Shown here: piece after piece, positions 1-8,135 of the stretch
Position numbering within the stretch: position 1 is the stretch's first letter
Layout of the letters: every line of letters begins with the position of its first letter
Assembly (NCBI GenBank): GCA_024275115.1
Contig: JAJRZT010000021.1
Coordinates: 1 to 64,000 of the forward strand
Direction: 5' to 3'
From: Gammaproteobacteria bacterium
Lineage (GTDB): Bacteria > Pseudomonadota > Gammaproteobacteria > UBA6429 > Thiohalophilaceae
DNA: 64,000 nt
The notes under the pieces: generated by a model
What the model was told of the DNA's origin: nothing
What the model saw: the letters and a program-made list of their open reading frames with translations, nothing else
Databases searched by the model: none
Position numbers and translations under genes: made by a program

Positions 1-4
1 AATT

Positions 5-319
5 ATGGCGAAGTCCATTCGTATACGTGCCAACGCTAAAGGCGATGTGGTACTGGTTAAAGCGCTGCTGACCCACCCGATGGAAACCGGTTTGCGCAAA
101 GACAAAAAAACAGGTAAGAAAATTCCTGCCAATTACATTCAGGAAGTCGATTGCACGCACAATGGTAAAACAGTGATGACCGCTCAGTGGGCGGGTGCAG
201 TTTCTAAAAACCCTTATCTTTCTTTCAAATTCGGTGGTGGTAAATCCGGCGATACCGTAGGTATTGCATGGGTGGACAACATCGGCAAGAAAGATTCCAT
301 TGAAACCAGGGTTAAATAA
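5..319 (+). CDS. soxZ: Sulfur-oxidation carrier subunit SoxZ
   Basis: A 104-residue protein with the full length and Lys/Gly-rich character of SoxZ. SoxZ pairs with SoxY in the periplasm; the SoxYZ complex carries thiosulfate-derived sulfur on a SoxY cysteine during Sox oxidation. SoxZ itself needs no cysteine swinging arm and has no signal peptide, as here; it is normally exported bound to SoxY. The start ATG lies four bases inside the window, so soxY and the rest of the operon would be to the left. A strong hairpin follows the stop, so soxZ is probably the last gene of its operon. The family call is by recognition of conserved stretches such as HPMETG and the VDNIG-like C-terminal strand. 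Confidence 0.93.
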   Translation: MAKSIRIRANAKGDVVLVKALLTHPMETGLRKDKKTGKKIPANYIQEVDCTHNGKTVMTAQWAGAVSKNPYLSFKFGGGKSGDTVGIAWVDNIGKKDSIETRVK

Positions 320-354
320 AAACCTGCTTCAAACAGGTAGTTACATCCCCCCGC

Positions 355-387
355 AAGGCGAAGCTCGTCCAAACCGAGCTTCGCTTT
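355..387 (+). terminator. Rho-independent terminator after soxZ
   Basis: A perfect 10-bp stem (358-367 with 375-384) closes a 7-base loop. It extends by three weaker pairs to 355-387 and runs into TTTC. It lies 36 bases after the soxZ stop. The U tract is short, but the stem is strong and GC-rich. Confidence 0.75.
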
Positions 388-432
388 CACTCACTATTAT
401 CAGCCCTCTAGATTTACAAAAGTCTATTCTTG

Positions 433-897
433 TCAATCGTCGGCTCGATATTTAAGCTGCATACCTTTTAGAAATTTACGTAAAACCTGATCCTGGCAGG
501 CACGGAAGTTTTTATGTGTAGGCTTTCGAAAAAAAGCACTTAATTCATGTTTGCTAATATCAACTTCAACCCTATTCAGAATATCCAATATTTCATCAGA
601 TTTTAGATTTAATGCTATTTTAATTTTTGTAAAAATAATATTATTTGTTAATTTTTCTTCGGGTTCAGGCTGCTCACCTTCTTTCTTGCCCCGCATCTTA
701 TTTATAAATCCATTTAAGAAAATCGCAAGCACCTTGTCACTGCATTCTTTATACTCTAGGGCATCTTCTTTTTTTAGCAAGTCACTGATCTGGGCGCGTG
801 TTGCCTCAAAATCGGCTGCCGCAAATATCGCAATCATTGCTGAATCAGCAAAATTAAAGGTATAACGGATGCGGCGCATGATATCGTTATTAGTCAT
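433..897 (-). CDS. DUF1456 family protein (YehS-like)
   Basis: A 154-aa protein made of two similar halves, each with an 'N(D/I)I..+IR/KIAL' helix followed by a helix with DV/AxF. This is the tandem arrangement of the DUF1456/YehS family; E. coli YehS is of similar length (about 156 aa). The function is unknown, and the protein looks small, cytoplasmic and helical. The half-repeats are joined by a charged linker rich in Lys, Glu and Pro near residues 68-82. It is convergent with soxZ and separated from it by the terminator. The ATG start is followed directly by the conserved repeat, which supports the chosen start. Confidence 0.85.
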   Translation of the reverse strand: MTNNDIMRRIRYTFNFADSAMIAIFAAADFEATRAQISDLLKKEDALEYKECSDKVLAIFLNGFINKMRGKKEGEQPEPEEKLTNNIIFTKIKIALNLKSDEILDILNRVEVDISKHELSAFFRKPTHKNFRACQDQVLRKFLKGMQLKYRADD

Positions 898-945
898 TAA
901 TCGTTCCTGTATATTTATCTAGTTGTAATCGTTAAATCATGGTGA

Positions 946-1251
946 CTAACTGGCGCCCTTCTCTCTTTTTTCATAGGCTTCACGGGCTATCCTTTCTTGC
1001 TCTTGTTTTTCTTGCCCATTTTCGTCTCTCAACTCACGTTGCTTACCATGCCGTTTATTTTTTTCTGCTTGATTATCAAGAAACAATTTTAATTCTTTTT
1101 CAGCCCACTCCGTTGCTTCAGCTTCTGAGGCAAACCCAGCCTGTCTTTTTGAAACAACCGTTTTAGATGATGTAGCCTTTCTAATTATTTCCACCTTCCA
1201 GTTTTTCCTGTTTTTTGCTACACGGTAGTCATATTTCTTAACTTTTGACAT
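946..1251 (-). CDS. DUF3622 family small basic protein
   Basis: A 101-aa highly charged protein. The first 60 residues form a compact beta-rich domain ('YDYRVAKNRKNWKVEIIR', then 'KTVVSKRQAGFASEAEA') that matches my memory of DUF3622 proteins from Vibrio and Shewanella. The last 40 residues are a Glu/Lys/Arg-rich helix. No membrane segment or signal peptide is present. The function is unknown. It lies 48 bp upstream of the yehS-like gene on the same strand, so the two may be co-transcribed. Confidence 0.75.
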   Translation of the reverse strand: MSKVKKYDYRVAKNRKNWKVEIIRKATSSKTVVSKRQAGFASEAEATEWAEKELKLFLDNQAEKNKRHGKQRELRDENGQEKQEQERIAREAYEKREKGAS

Positions 1252-1434
1252 AATTTTATCTTCCAGAATATTGTTTATGGATTAGATTCCATGTACCACA
1301 TAATAACATATAAGCTAATGATAGCTGACTCTGATTATATTGCTTCTAGGAATATTTCCCTCGCCCTATGCACATATCAATCTAAATTATATTTCTACAT
1401 TTAAATTCCACCAACCAGGTGATAAACTCAACGA

Positions 1435-2100
1435 ATGCAAACACTCAAAACCCTTGAAATAAATATTGCCGATGCACGCTACAGCGTGATCTGGCTGCAC
1501 GGCTTAGGTGCCGATGGCCATGACTTTGAACCCATCGTTGCCGAACTGGATTTTAAAAATAAAGAACAAACCCGTTTTATTTTTCCACATGCGCCGAACA
1601 TACCGGTTACCGTAAACAATGGCATGGTTATGCCTGCATGGTACGATATTGCAGCCCCGCAGATTGATGCTGAGCAGGACGAAAAAGGCATGCGTCACTC
1701 CGCTATGCAAATTAATCAGCTTATTGAAGCTGAAATTGAGCGCGGCATTGACAGTAAAAATATTGTCCTTGCTGGTTTTTCACAGGGCGGTGCAATCGCC
1801 CTGCATACGGGCCTGCGCTTTAACCAACCACTCGCCGGTATTATGGCCTTATCCACTTACTTACCATTGGATACGTTTGTTTCTGCCGAAGCCGCCGTCG
1901 CTAACAAAAATATCGCCATTTTTTATGCCCATGGCGCACAGGATCCTGTCATCCCAATATCACTCGCTGAAACGTCAAAAGAGTTTTTAACCCAGCTAGG
2001 CTATAAAATTGACTGGCACCGTTACCCGATGGAACACAGCGTGATACCACAGGAGATAGACGATATCAGTCACTGGTTAAACCAAATACTGACAAATTAA
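1435..2100 (+). CDS. Alpha/beta-hydrolase carboxylesterase (EstB/phospholipase-carboxylesterase family)
   Basis: A 221-aa single-domain serine hydrolase. The N-terminal HGLGADGHDF oxyanion region, the nucleophile elbow GFSQGG (Ser about residue 116), an Asp in 'GAQDPVIP' (about 169) and a late His in 'MEHSV' (about 201) form the triad typical of the Abhydrolase_2 family. Members hydrolyse short-chain esters or lysophospholipids in the cytosol. The gene stands alone between a 183-bp AT-rich upstream gap and the convergent cyaA. The physiological substrate cannot be read from sequence. Confidence 0.9.
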   Translation: MQTLKTLEINIADARYSVIWLHGLGADGHDFEPIVAELDFKNKEQTRFIFPHAPNIPVTVNNGMVMPAWYDIAAPQIDAEQDEKGMRHSAMQINQLIEAEIERGIDSKNIVLAGFSQGGAIALHTGLRFNQPLAGIMALSTYLPLDTFVSAEAAVANKNIAIFYAHGAQDPVIPISLAETSKEFLTQLGYKIDWHRYPMEHSVIPQEIDDISHWLNQILTN

Positions 2101-2199
2101 AATACCCACAACGTGTTAACTTGAAAAAGGTTTTTTCGTTGTGTACCCAAAGCACTTCGTGGGGCAGGCTCTTCGTCGTGCCCGTTGTGGTTAAAAAAA

Positions 2200-2421
2200 C
2201 TAAACCAACGCCTCTAAAGCCAAACTCAGGTAATCCTCAATTTCTTTTTTGTACTTTAAGTAATGAAAGGTTTGCAAATACCGCATATCCATATCAAGCA
2301 GGCTCTTCGATAAGTCTATATCAGTAATATAGATAGGATACTTTGCACCACTACGGCGCTTATTAAGAATATGTTTTGCAACTTCAACATATAACTTTTC
2401 GCCAAACTCCAATGAACTGAA
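2200..2421 (-). pseudogene. cyaA: Severed C-terminal segment of CyaA (reading frame after the in-frame TAA)
   Basis: This stretch is in exactly the same frame as cyaA and begins right after its TAA stop. It reads FSSLEFGEKLY, then a helix with NKRRSG, then YPIYITDIDLS, and ends in TAG at 2200-2202. This is what I recall of the normal C-terminus of Pseudomonas-type class I adenylate cyclases. The only local start would be a TTG at 2412 with no ribosome-binding site, so it is not credible as a separate gene. With the stop read through, CyaA would be 951 residues, close to the length of Pseudomonas CyaA. The TAA could come from a single G-to-T change in a GAA codon. Confidence 0.8.
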
Positions 2422-5055
2422 TTACTGGCCTTCACAATAAATAGTAAAGACAACGGCACCGTCTACTTTATCACCTATTACCTGCAAGCTAATGTATTTA
2501 GATGGCCGCACATAGCGGTTAATCGCATGTTGTTCTAAATAGGACCCCTCAAAATCTGAAGATTCTATTTTGTAGAACTGCACCAGCTCAGCCACTGCCT
2601 GATTGTCTTCAATCGCATTTAAAAAATTCATTCGTTTATGTACAGATGAAAAAAACTGTTGCAGGTGCTTCACTAAACTATAAACATCATGAAAATCATC
2701 CTGCTGATAAAACAGTGTTCCCTTCTCATCCAGCACGTAGATCATGGCACTTTTATTCTTAACGCGGTAAAAACATTGCACCACACCGGGCTTGTTAACA
2801 CTATATATAATAGGCAAATCCGAATCTTTATCTGCCTCAATATCAAACTCGGTTAAATAAAACGTTGATTGTGGTGCAGACAAATGTTCCAGCAAGCGCT
2901 CTAAAGTGCCCGCCGCATAAAATTTTAAGTTATCATCTTCTATCTGCAATAAGTAATAGTCCCATTGCACGCCAAGTATATATTGTTTGGCAATATTAGT
3001 TGGCTGCGTATAAAAGAAGGCTATCACCTGTTCAAAAACATTTTCTATCCGCAAAGCAATGGATGGGCCACGATAGGATGAATAGCTATGCGCATTAATT
3101 CGCGGCGGGCGCTGCCCTTTAGACGGCGGCGACCACTGTAAATAATCTCGCAAACAATTCATTAAGCCTTTTACACCAAAATAGCGAAAGGTCAGAACTT
3201 CCTGCCAACTGGTTACAATTACCTGTTCAATGCTGAGTGCTAGATTTTCCCACATGCCGCCAAAACGTAAGGCATCGGTTCGGTTGCTGGCAATTTGTTG
3301 GCCTTTTTTTGTGTAGTCAGAAAATGGATCAACGCCGAGATTAATATAAGTACCCACGGCACTGACTTTTGCAGGGCGGCTAAAGTCATGGAACGATGCA
3401 TTTTGTAAATGCTCGTCTGGAAATAATTTTTCCATGCTTTGGATGGTTTGCAAAATTTCACGTTCAGACAGATCACTTTTACCTGCATATAAGGCAATAA
3501 TAGTATTATGGTTAAATAGTTTATTAAAAAAGCACCAGGTTATTAACTCCATTAAATCATAAGATCGTTTAATGGGTGAGCGTACCGCTATTTCTTTTTC
3601 GTCAACAATGCCGCTAAATATCATCCAGGATTCAGTATTATCATCCCCAAAAAATTGATGAATAGACAAATGGCTTTCATATAAATTTTTTGTAATCCCC
3701 TGATGAATAACATCTATTTTGCCAGCCTTACGCTCAAAGGCAGCATATAATTTTCGCCCCAGTACGTTTAAGTCTGACTGCTTGATGAAATGACTGTCGA
3801 TACTCGACTCACGTGCAAAGTCTGATAAAAAGTGGTAGCTGCGAGTAAATTCATCAATTAAGATAGCGCGTTCTTCCATCACATGATTCACATTCCATTC
3901 ATTGCGACTGTCTAGCAACACCAGCTTACCGCTAGGCCATGCCCATTTTTTTACACGTTCAATAAGTACTTCAACTCTCCAGTCATTTTTATTTGATGCA
4001 CCTTTCGATTCATCACTGAGAGCAATGTCCACTTTAAAATAAAAACTCCGCCGCACCAGCTCCAGGCGATCCATCTCATTTTGCTGAATAAGATACTGCT
4101 CCACTTTATCCAGCATCATTAAGTAAGGGTCGAGCGAATTAATATCAATATTATCTTCATACACGGCACGCTTATAACGCAGCGCTATCATTTCAATATC
4201 CGGGTATTCCCATGCATACGCCTGCATCAGTAATATTTTCAGAATGGATTTATACGGTGAATTAATACCTTTATATAACAGCCATAAGCTTGCACCATAA
4301 AATTCTTCTGCCGGGATTCGATTTAAGCCGCCAAAATCAATATGCTCATGCGCATGCATAAAACGCTGGCGTTGGAATTCTTCCACCATTTCATCGTATT
4401 GCTCTTCTTTATCTGGTGGAATCAACCACCATGCAGGATAACGCCCGGCCAATAATAAACTGGTGCGATAAAATTCTTCAAGCAATAAATAATGCAGCGC
4501 ACTGCCCGAACTTTCTGAACTCAGCTGGCCAATTTCACCACGTTTAAATTTAACCGGATCAACCAGATAAATATTGGCCTCAACCCCCAGTTCTCTTGCC
4601 CATTCTTCCACAGCTTTGGCTTTATTTTGTAACTCTTCAATCTGCAGCGCAGTCAAATTACTTTCATGGCATATCCAGATGTCAAAATCACTTTGTTTTG
4701 AATAGGCAATACTGCCACTGCTACCCATCAGATAAATCGCCAGAATTTCAAACTTCCAATAGGCGCGTTTTTTAAACTCAAAACTTCTAAAATGTTTTTT
4801 TATACGGCTTATTGATGATGAGCTGACACTATAATTTGGAATACCCGCAGGTGTTGCCTTGCTCACATAGCCAGGCAATATAGGATGATTAACGTGAAAC
4901 AGCACCGGCAGCAGTTCGACAAACTGGCGCTGAGTTTGCCGCATATCGGCAAAACTACGGCTTAAACGCTGTGCATTTAGCTTTTCGAAGCGCTGTTTGA
5001 TGTCCTGATAATAGCGCTCTTCACCCAATTTGGGAGTTATTTTGGGACTTCTCAT
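2422..5055 (-). CDS. cyaA: Class I adenylate cyclase CyaA (truncated by an in-frame stop)
   Basis: The 877-aa product is a class I adenylate cyclase, making cAMP from ATP in the cytoplasm for CRP-type regulation. The catalytic nucleotidyltransferase signature is intact: GSSGS at residues 111-115 and SDFDIW starting at 122. The long regulatory C-terminal region follows. The frame stops at TAA (2422-2424), but homologous sequence continues in frame for 74 more codons to 2200, so the protein lacks its last about 75 residues. In enteric CyaA the C-terminal part serves regulation (PTS input) and is not needed for catalysis, so the product may still be active or constitutively active. The ATG start has the expected distance to the catalytic motif. 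A PAS/GGDEF-like gene is divergent, across 186 bp. Confidence 0.9.
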   Translation of the reverse strand: MRSPKITPKLGEERYYQDIKQRFEKLNAQRLSRSFADMRQTQRQFVELLPVLFHVNHPILPGYVSKATPAGIPNYSVSSSSISRIKKHFRSFEFKKRAYWKFEILAIYLMGSSGSIAYSKQSDFDIWICHESNLTALQIEELQNKAKAVEEWARELGVEANIYLVDPVKFKRGEIGQLSSESSGSALHYLLLEEFYRTSLLLAGRYPAWWLIPPDKEEQYDEMVEEFQRQRFMHAHEHIDFGGLNRIPAEEFYGASLWLLYKGINSPYKSILKILLMQAYAWEYPDIEMIALRYKRAVYEDNIDINSLDPYLMMLDKVEQYLIQQNEMDRLELVRRSFYFKVDIALSDESKGASNKNDWRVEVLIERVKKWAWPSGKLVLLDSRNEWNVNHVMEERAILIDEFTRSYHFLSDFARESSIDSHFIKQSDLNVLGRKLYAAFERKAGKIDVIHQGITKNLYESHLSIHQFFGDDNTESWMIFSGIVDEKEIAVRSPIKRSYDLMELITWCFFNKLFNHNTIIALYAGKSDLSEREILQTIQSMEKLFPDEHLQNASFHDFSRPAKVSAVGTYINLGVDPFSDYTKKGQQIASNRTDALRFGGMWENLALSIEQVIVTSWQEVLTFRYFGVKGLMNCLRDYLQWSPPSKGQRPPRINAHSYSSYRGPSIALRIENVFEQVIAFFYTQPTNIAKQYILGVQWDYYLLQIEDDNLKFYAAGTLERLLEHLSAPQSTFYLTEFDIEADKDSDLPIIYSVNKPGVVQCFYRVKNKSAMIYVLDEKGTLFYQQDDFHDVYSLVKHLQQFFSSVHKRMNFLNAIEDNQAVAELVQFYKIESSDFEGSYLEQHAINRYVRPSKYISLQVIGDKVDGAVVFTIYCEGQ

Positions 5056-5241
5056 ATCCCTCTATATCGGCCAAAATAAAGGAGACTCAAGTCAAATTTT
5101 TACTGACGGTTTTTATAAGCTATTGATATTAGGTCAATAAATATTTCACTTATTTTTAATTTTCACTTTAGGAAATATTTCATTGGCCGATAAATTGTTT
5201 TAGAGGTAAAAGTACAACTATTCACATAAAAATAAGGAATA

Positions 5242-6096
5242 ATGGGGATTATGTTAGAGCAACTCGACAAGCAAACATTACAGCATATTATCGAAACCTC
5301 GCCCATCGGCTTATTTTTAACCGACAAGCAAGGAAAAGTGAACTGGCTTAACCCAACCTTGGCGCACCTGCTCGAAACTCAGCCAGAAGACTTTATTGGC
5401 CAGAGCGAACAGTCCGTTGCAGAAGGACTCAAAGCGCTGTTTTCAGAACAAGGTGTTGTGCGCATTGATTCTGAAACCGAACCCGGCAAGCATTTTATCT
5501 GTACCAAACAACCACTGGATGCAGACGCTGCCACACATATACACTTTGTGCATGATGCTAGCAGCATGCATGCACTGTTTCAGGAACGTGATGAATTAAA
5601 AAATATCATCGAAGAAATGAAGGCCATTGATCCTGTTACCGGTATGCCAAATTACCGTGCTATTTTAAATGCACTCGAGCCACAGGTTTCCCGCAGCCGT
5701 CGTTATGGCAATGTGCTATCGGTTATCATTGTTCAACTCACTAACTTAAATGAGTTGCAAAAAGAAATAGGTGAAAATCAACTAAACGAACTTATTGTCG
5801 CCTGTTCACATATGCTCAACGACCAGGTTCGCTGGGCTGATATGATTGGCCATATCAACGATCATGAATTTTTGCTTATCCTGCCTGAAACATCCGAACA
5901 GGATACGCACAAACTTAAAGATATTTTAAGCGAGCGTTTCACCAGTATTAAGGTTGGCGATATGGCCGAAAATAATATGAAACTAAACATCGACTTTGGA
6001 CTTGCCCAGTGGGACAAAGGCATGGACGTTCCTTTGTTTATTCAAACTGCCCGGGATATGTTAGAAGAAACACCGCCAGAAAAAGCAACCGCCTAA
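5242..6096 (+). CDS. PAS domain protein with degenerate GGDEF domain
   Basis: 284 aa. Residues about 8-110 form a PAS-type domain ('SPIGLFLTDKQGKVNWLNP' is typical). A short coiled-coil linker ending in 'DPVTGMPN' (residues 130-137) leads into a GGDEF fold. The signature position reads NDHEF (206-210) instead of GGDEF, so diguanylate cyclase activity is unlikely; a nucleotide-binding or partner-regulating role fits better. There is no membrane segment, so it is a cytosolic sensor. Two in-frame ATGs (5242 and 5251) are possible; the AAGGA at 5234-5238 fits neither spacing well. It is divergent from cyaA, so both second-messenger genes share an upstream region. Confidence 0.82.
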   Translation: MGIMLEQLDKQTLQHIIETSPIGLFLTDKQGKVNWLNPTLAHLLETQPEDFIGQSEQSVAEGLKALFSEQGVVRIDSETEPGKHFICTKQPLDADAATHIHFVHDASSMHALFQERDELKNIIEEMKAIDPVTGMPNYRAILNALEPQVSRSRRYGNVLSVIIVQLTNLNELQKEIGENQLNELIVACSHMLNDQVRWADMIGHINDHEFLLILPETSEQDTHKLKDILSERFTSIKVGDMAENNMKLNIDFGLAQWDKGMDVPLFIQTARDMLEETPPEKATA

Positions 6097-6236
6097 CACC
6101 ACTTTAACCCGGAAAGCGGTTCCAAATTAAAGCCACCACTTTTATTTTGATTTAAACTACCCATATATAGCTACAAAAGCACTAAAGGCCCTTTCTCGTA
6201 TGCTGTTATTAAATATTCTTGGTGCAAAACAATGGG

Positions 6237-6277
6237 GGCTTGCTTTTTGACTTTGCAGTGAGGGCTATCCATCATCA
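6237..6277 (-). repeat. Left copy of a 41-bp imperfect inverted repeat
   Basis: Read on the minus strand, this segment matches 35 of 41 bases of the plus strand at 7990-8030. The core GCAAAGTCAAAAAG is identical. It overlaps the stop codon of the Fic gene. With its partner it brackets the decayed Fic and Abi genes. Confidence 0.7.
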
Positions 6278-6912
6278 ACAAGGTGTGCCATAAATTTGGT
6301 AAAGGGCACAATATTTTGGTTCACGCTCGCTTCTTCAAGTGCAGCCATGTAACTATCACGTTTTTCCACTGGGACAATAGTCCATGGATAGCCGCCACTC
6401 GCTAACATTGTATTCATTAAAAAGCGCCCCATGCGACCATTTCCATCCATATACGGATGGATATATACAAAAATAAAATGTCCGAGTACCACACGCACGG
6501 AGGCTTCCGTTTCTTCACGGAGTAAATCAAAAAGTGCTGGCATAGCATCGCGCACTGCTTCACAGCTTGGCGGTACATGCATTGAGCGGCGAATATAAAC
6601 TGGCGCGTTACGGTAACCAGCAAGATCAGCAGGTTGCAAAATACCTGCTGTCACACCAGGCGCAAACATTTCCCGATACCAGGCTCGATGGGCATCATCC
6701 GCGACAGTCCCCGCATTTTTGCCTTGTAATACTTTTTCAACACTATCACGAACTTGTTGATAAGCTTGCCAATAGCCACGTGCTGCCAATGCATTTTTGT
6801 GTTCGCGATCTTCTGGATTATCATCTGGCTCCCAATTTCCGCTGCGAACCCGCTCAATCAACTCCAAACTTACACGGTAGCCCTCAATTGATAAGGAAAG
6901 TAAGATAAGGGG
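6265..6912 (-). pseudogene. Fic-domain protein, 5'-truncated
   Basis: The open frame holds the complete catalytic core of a Fic (AMP-transferase) protein: HPYMDGNGRMGR matches the HxFx(D/E)GNxRxxR motif with its catalytic His. Homologs of this type have roughly 150 more N-terminal residues. Here the homologous frame continues upstream of the first possible start (TTG at 6865-6867) as 'SIEGYRVSLELIERV', which is the typical inhibitory-helix region of Fic proteins (S/T-x-x-x-E-G). It then hits TGA at 6913-6915, inside a 19-bp repeat. No ATG with a ribosome-binding site is available, so I call it a truncated remnant. Part of the catalytic domain could still be made from the TTG. Confidence 0.7.
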
Positions 6913-6915
6913 TCA
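6897..6915. repeat. 19-bp direct repeat, copy 1
   Basis: Identical to 6973-6991 (AAAGTAAGATAAGGGGTCA). It coincides with the point where the Fic reading frame loses its homologous N-terminus. I recall GGGGTCA-type repeats near REP-associated transposases, but no transposase is present here. Confidence 0.75.
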
Positions 6916-6972
6916 AATCGCTTGTTAAACAATATAGACTCCGGCTATGAGCAAAAGGTGACAGAACTATTT

Positions 6973-6991
6973 AAAGTAAGATAAGGGGTCA
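6973..6991. repeat. 19-bp direct repeat, copy 2
   Basis: An exact second copy of the 6897-6915 repeat, 76 bp further on in the same orientation. The sequence between the copies shows no coding signal. Confidence 0.75.
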
Positions 6992-7061
6992 GGATAAAGA
7001 GAGGGACACTGATAACTTAATAGCTTTAGTCTTTTTAAAGAATAAAAGGTTGCCACCAAGC

Positions 7062-7086
7062 CTTGCTCTTAAGCAAGACTTTTTTA
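7062..7086 (+). terminator. Candidate Rho-independent terminator
   Basis: CTTGCT (7062-7067) pairs with AGCAAG (7072-7077) around a 4-base loop and is followed by a T-rich tail. No intact plus-strand gene precedes it, so it may be a relic of lost genes. The stem is only 6 bp. Confidence 0.45.
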
Positions 7087-7096
7087 TTTTAAACGA

Positions 7097-7788
7097 TTAA
7101 CAAAACTGTTTCATTTTTATTTCAAGTTCAGCTAATCCATTTTGATAAACCCCAGGAAAGCGATCCACGGCCATGGCTAAATCTTTAACCGCGGGCTCAA
7201 TCCATGTCATGGCCTCTAAAATATCGTCGTGTTGTTGTGCTAAATCTTGCCAATACCAAATCGGCTCATGATGAAAAATCCGATTTCACAGCCGCCTGAT
7301 TTTATTAAAACGCGGGCTAAGGTTTTGTCGAGTACGCCGTGTTCGCGGCATGGCTGGGAAAGCAGTTTTAATAATACTCGGCCACAGTATTTGCTCATAG
7401 CGTTTATCAAACAAGCTTGTCCAGAACCCAAAATTTAACTCAGCAATGAGCCGACCTGGCTCTAAGGTCTTTTTTTGGCGTAGTAGAGATTGCTTTGCTT
7501 TGTCGATAGAGCGTTGATCGCGTGTGTGAATAATTTTGTTATTATCAAACCAATCATCCTGACCAAAATGTGCCGTAGCCGCTTGATGAATGGTATTACG
7601 TAAACCTATTTCCAAGAGCTGCAAGGTGGGGTAAAGACTCTCACTGAGGGCAACATTCCACGCATAATGGCTAAATAAATTAGGTCGCCATTATTAGAGG
7701 CTAATTGCTGCTGATAAGCCTCTAACCGCTCATTTGACAGTACTTGTTTTAGCTTATTTGCAAAGTCCGCTTGCATAAAAGGTTCCAT
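7097..7788 (-). pseudogene. Abi-like (Abi_2 family) protein, inactivated
   Basis: Joined across frames, this encodes a protein of about 230 aa of the Abi-like family often linked to phage abortive infection. It starts at ATG 7788 (MEPFMQADF). Near 7675 the frame must shift: the start frame runs into MLPSVRVF, while the conserved 'HYAWNVALSESLYPTLQLLEIGLRN' continues in another frame. Loss of one TTTA unit in a TTTATTTA run would explain it. A TGA at 7286-7288 then replaces the expected Arg in 'RRL(R)NRIFHHEP'. After it the homologous frame continues through 'WYWQDLAQQHDDI' to TAA at 7097-7099. Two independent lesions argue for a real decayed gene. Confidence 0.8.
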
Positions 7789-8135
7789 CTCACTATGATT
7801 AAAGAACAGTCCTCGGGCACTTCCTCTCCTGGTGAAAATCAGTGATGAATCCGGGGTTTTTTTTGCCTATTATATTTAGCCCTACATCAACTGCGTTAGC
7901 AAAAAAAGCACACAGGGGGCAGGTTTTGCCTTTAAGCAGTTCCACCGTCCACAAAGGCTTGTTCTTTACCTTTTAACACTAATCTTGCCTGATTATGGAT
8001 AGCCCACTTTGCAAAGTCAAAAAGAAAGACCTCGGCATGGCGCCAATTTATGTATCAATTAGCAATACATCTGATACACAAAAAAACCATTGTATTTTTA
8101 TAAATCTAACTAAACCAAAGCCCTACAAGTTTTTT
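7789..8135. other. Gap between Abi remnant and argH: right inverted repeat and a short unassigned frame
   Basis: Holds the right copy of the 41-bp repeat (7990-8030). On the minus strand a roughly 42-codon open frame crosses that repeat and ends in TAA near 7936 ('KWAIHNQARLVLKGKEQ'). It has no start codon with a ribosome-binding site and looks like a gene fragment of unknown origin. I see no other gene in this 347-bp stretch. Confidence 0.5.
7990..8030 (+). repeat. Right copy of the 41-bp imperfect inverted repeat
   Basis: Matches 35 of 41 bases of the minus strand at 6237-6277. Both copies share GGATAGCCC and GCAAAGTCAAAAAG. The two copies point outward from the enclosed Fic/Abi remnants. 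Confidence 0.7.

Noticed and set aside
2121-2327. Plus-strand 68-codon frame
   Set aside because: It overlaps the cyaA C-terminal homology on the other strand and has no protein-like motif.
2200-2412. A separate 70-aa gene starting at 2412
   Set aside because: The start is TTG without a ribosome-binding site, and the frame is the direct continuation of cyaA.
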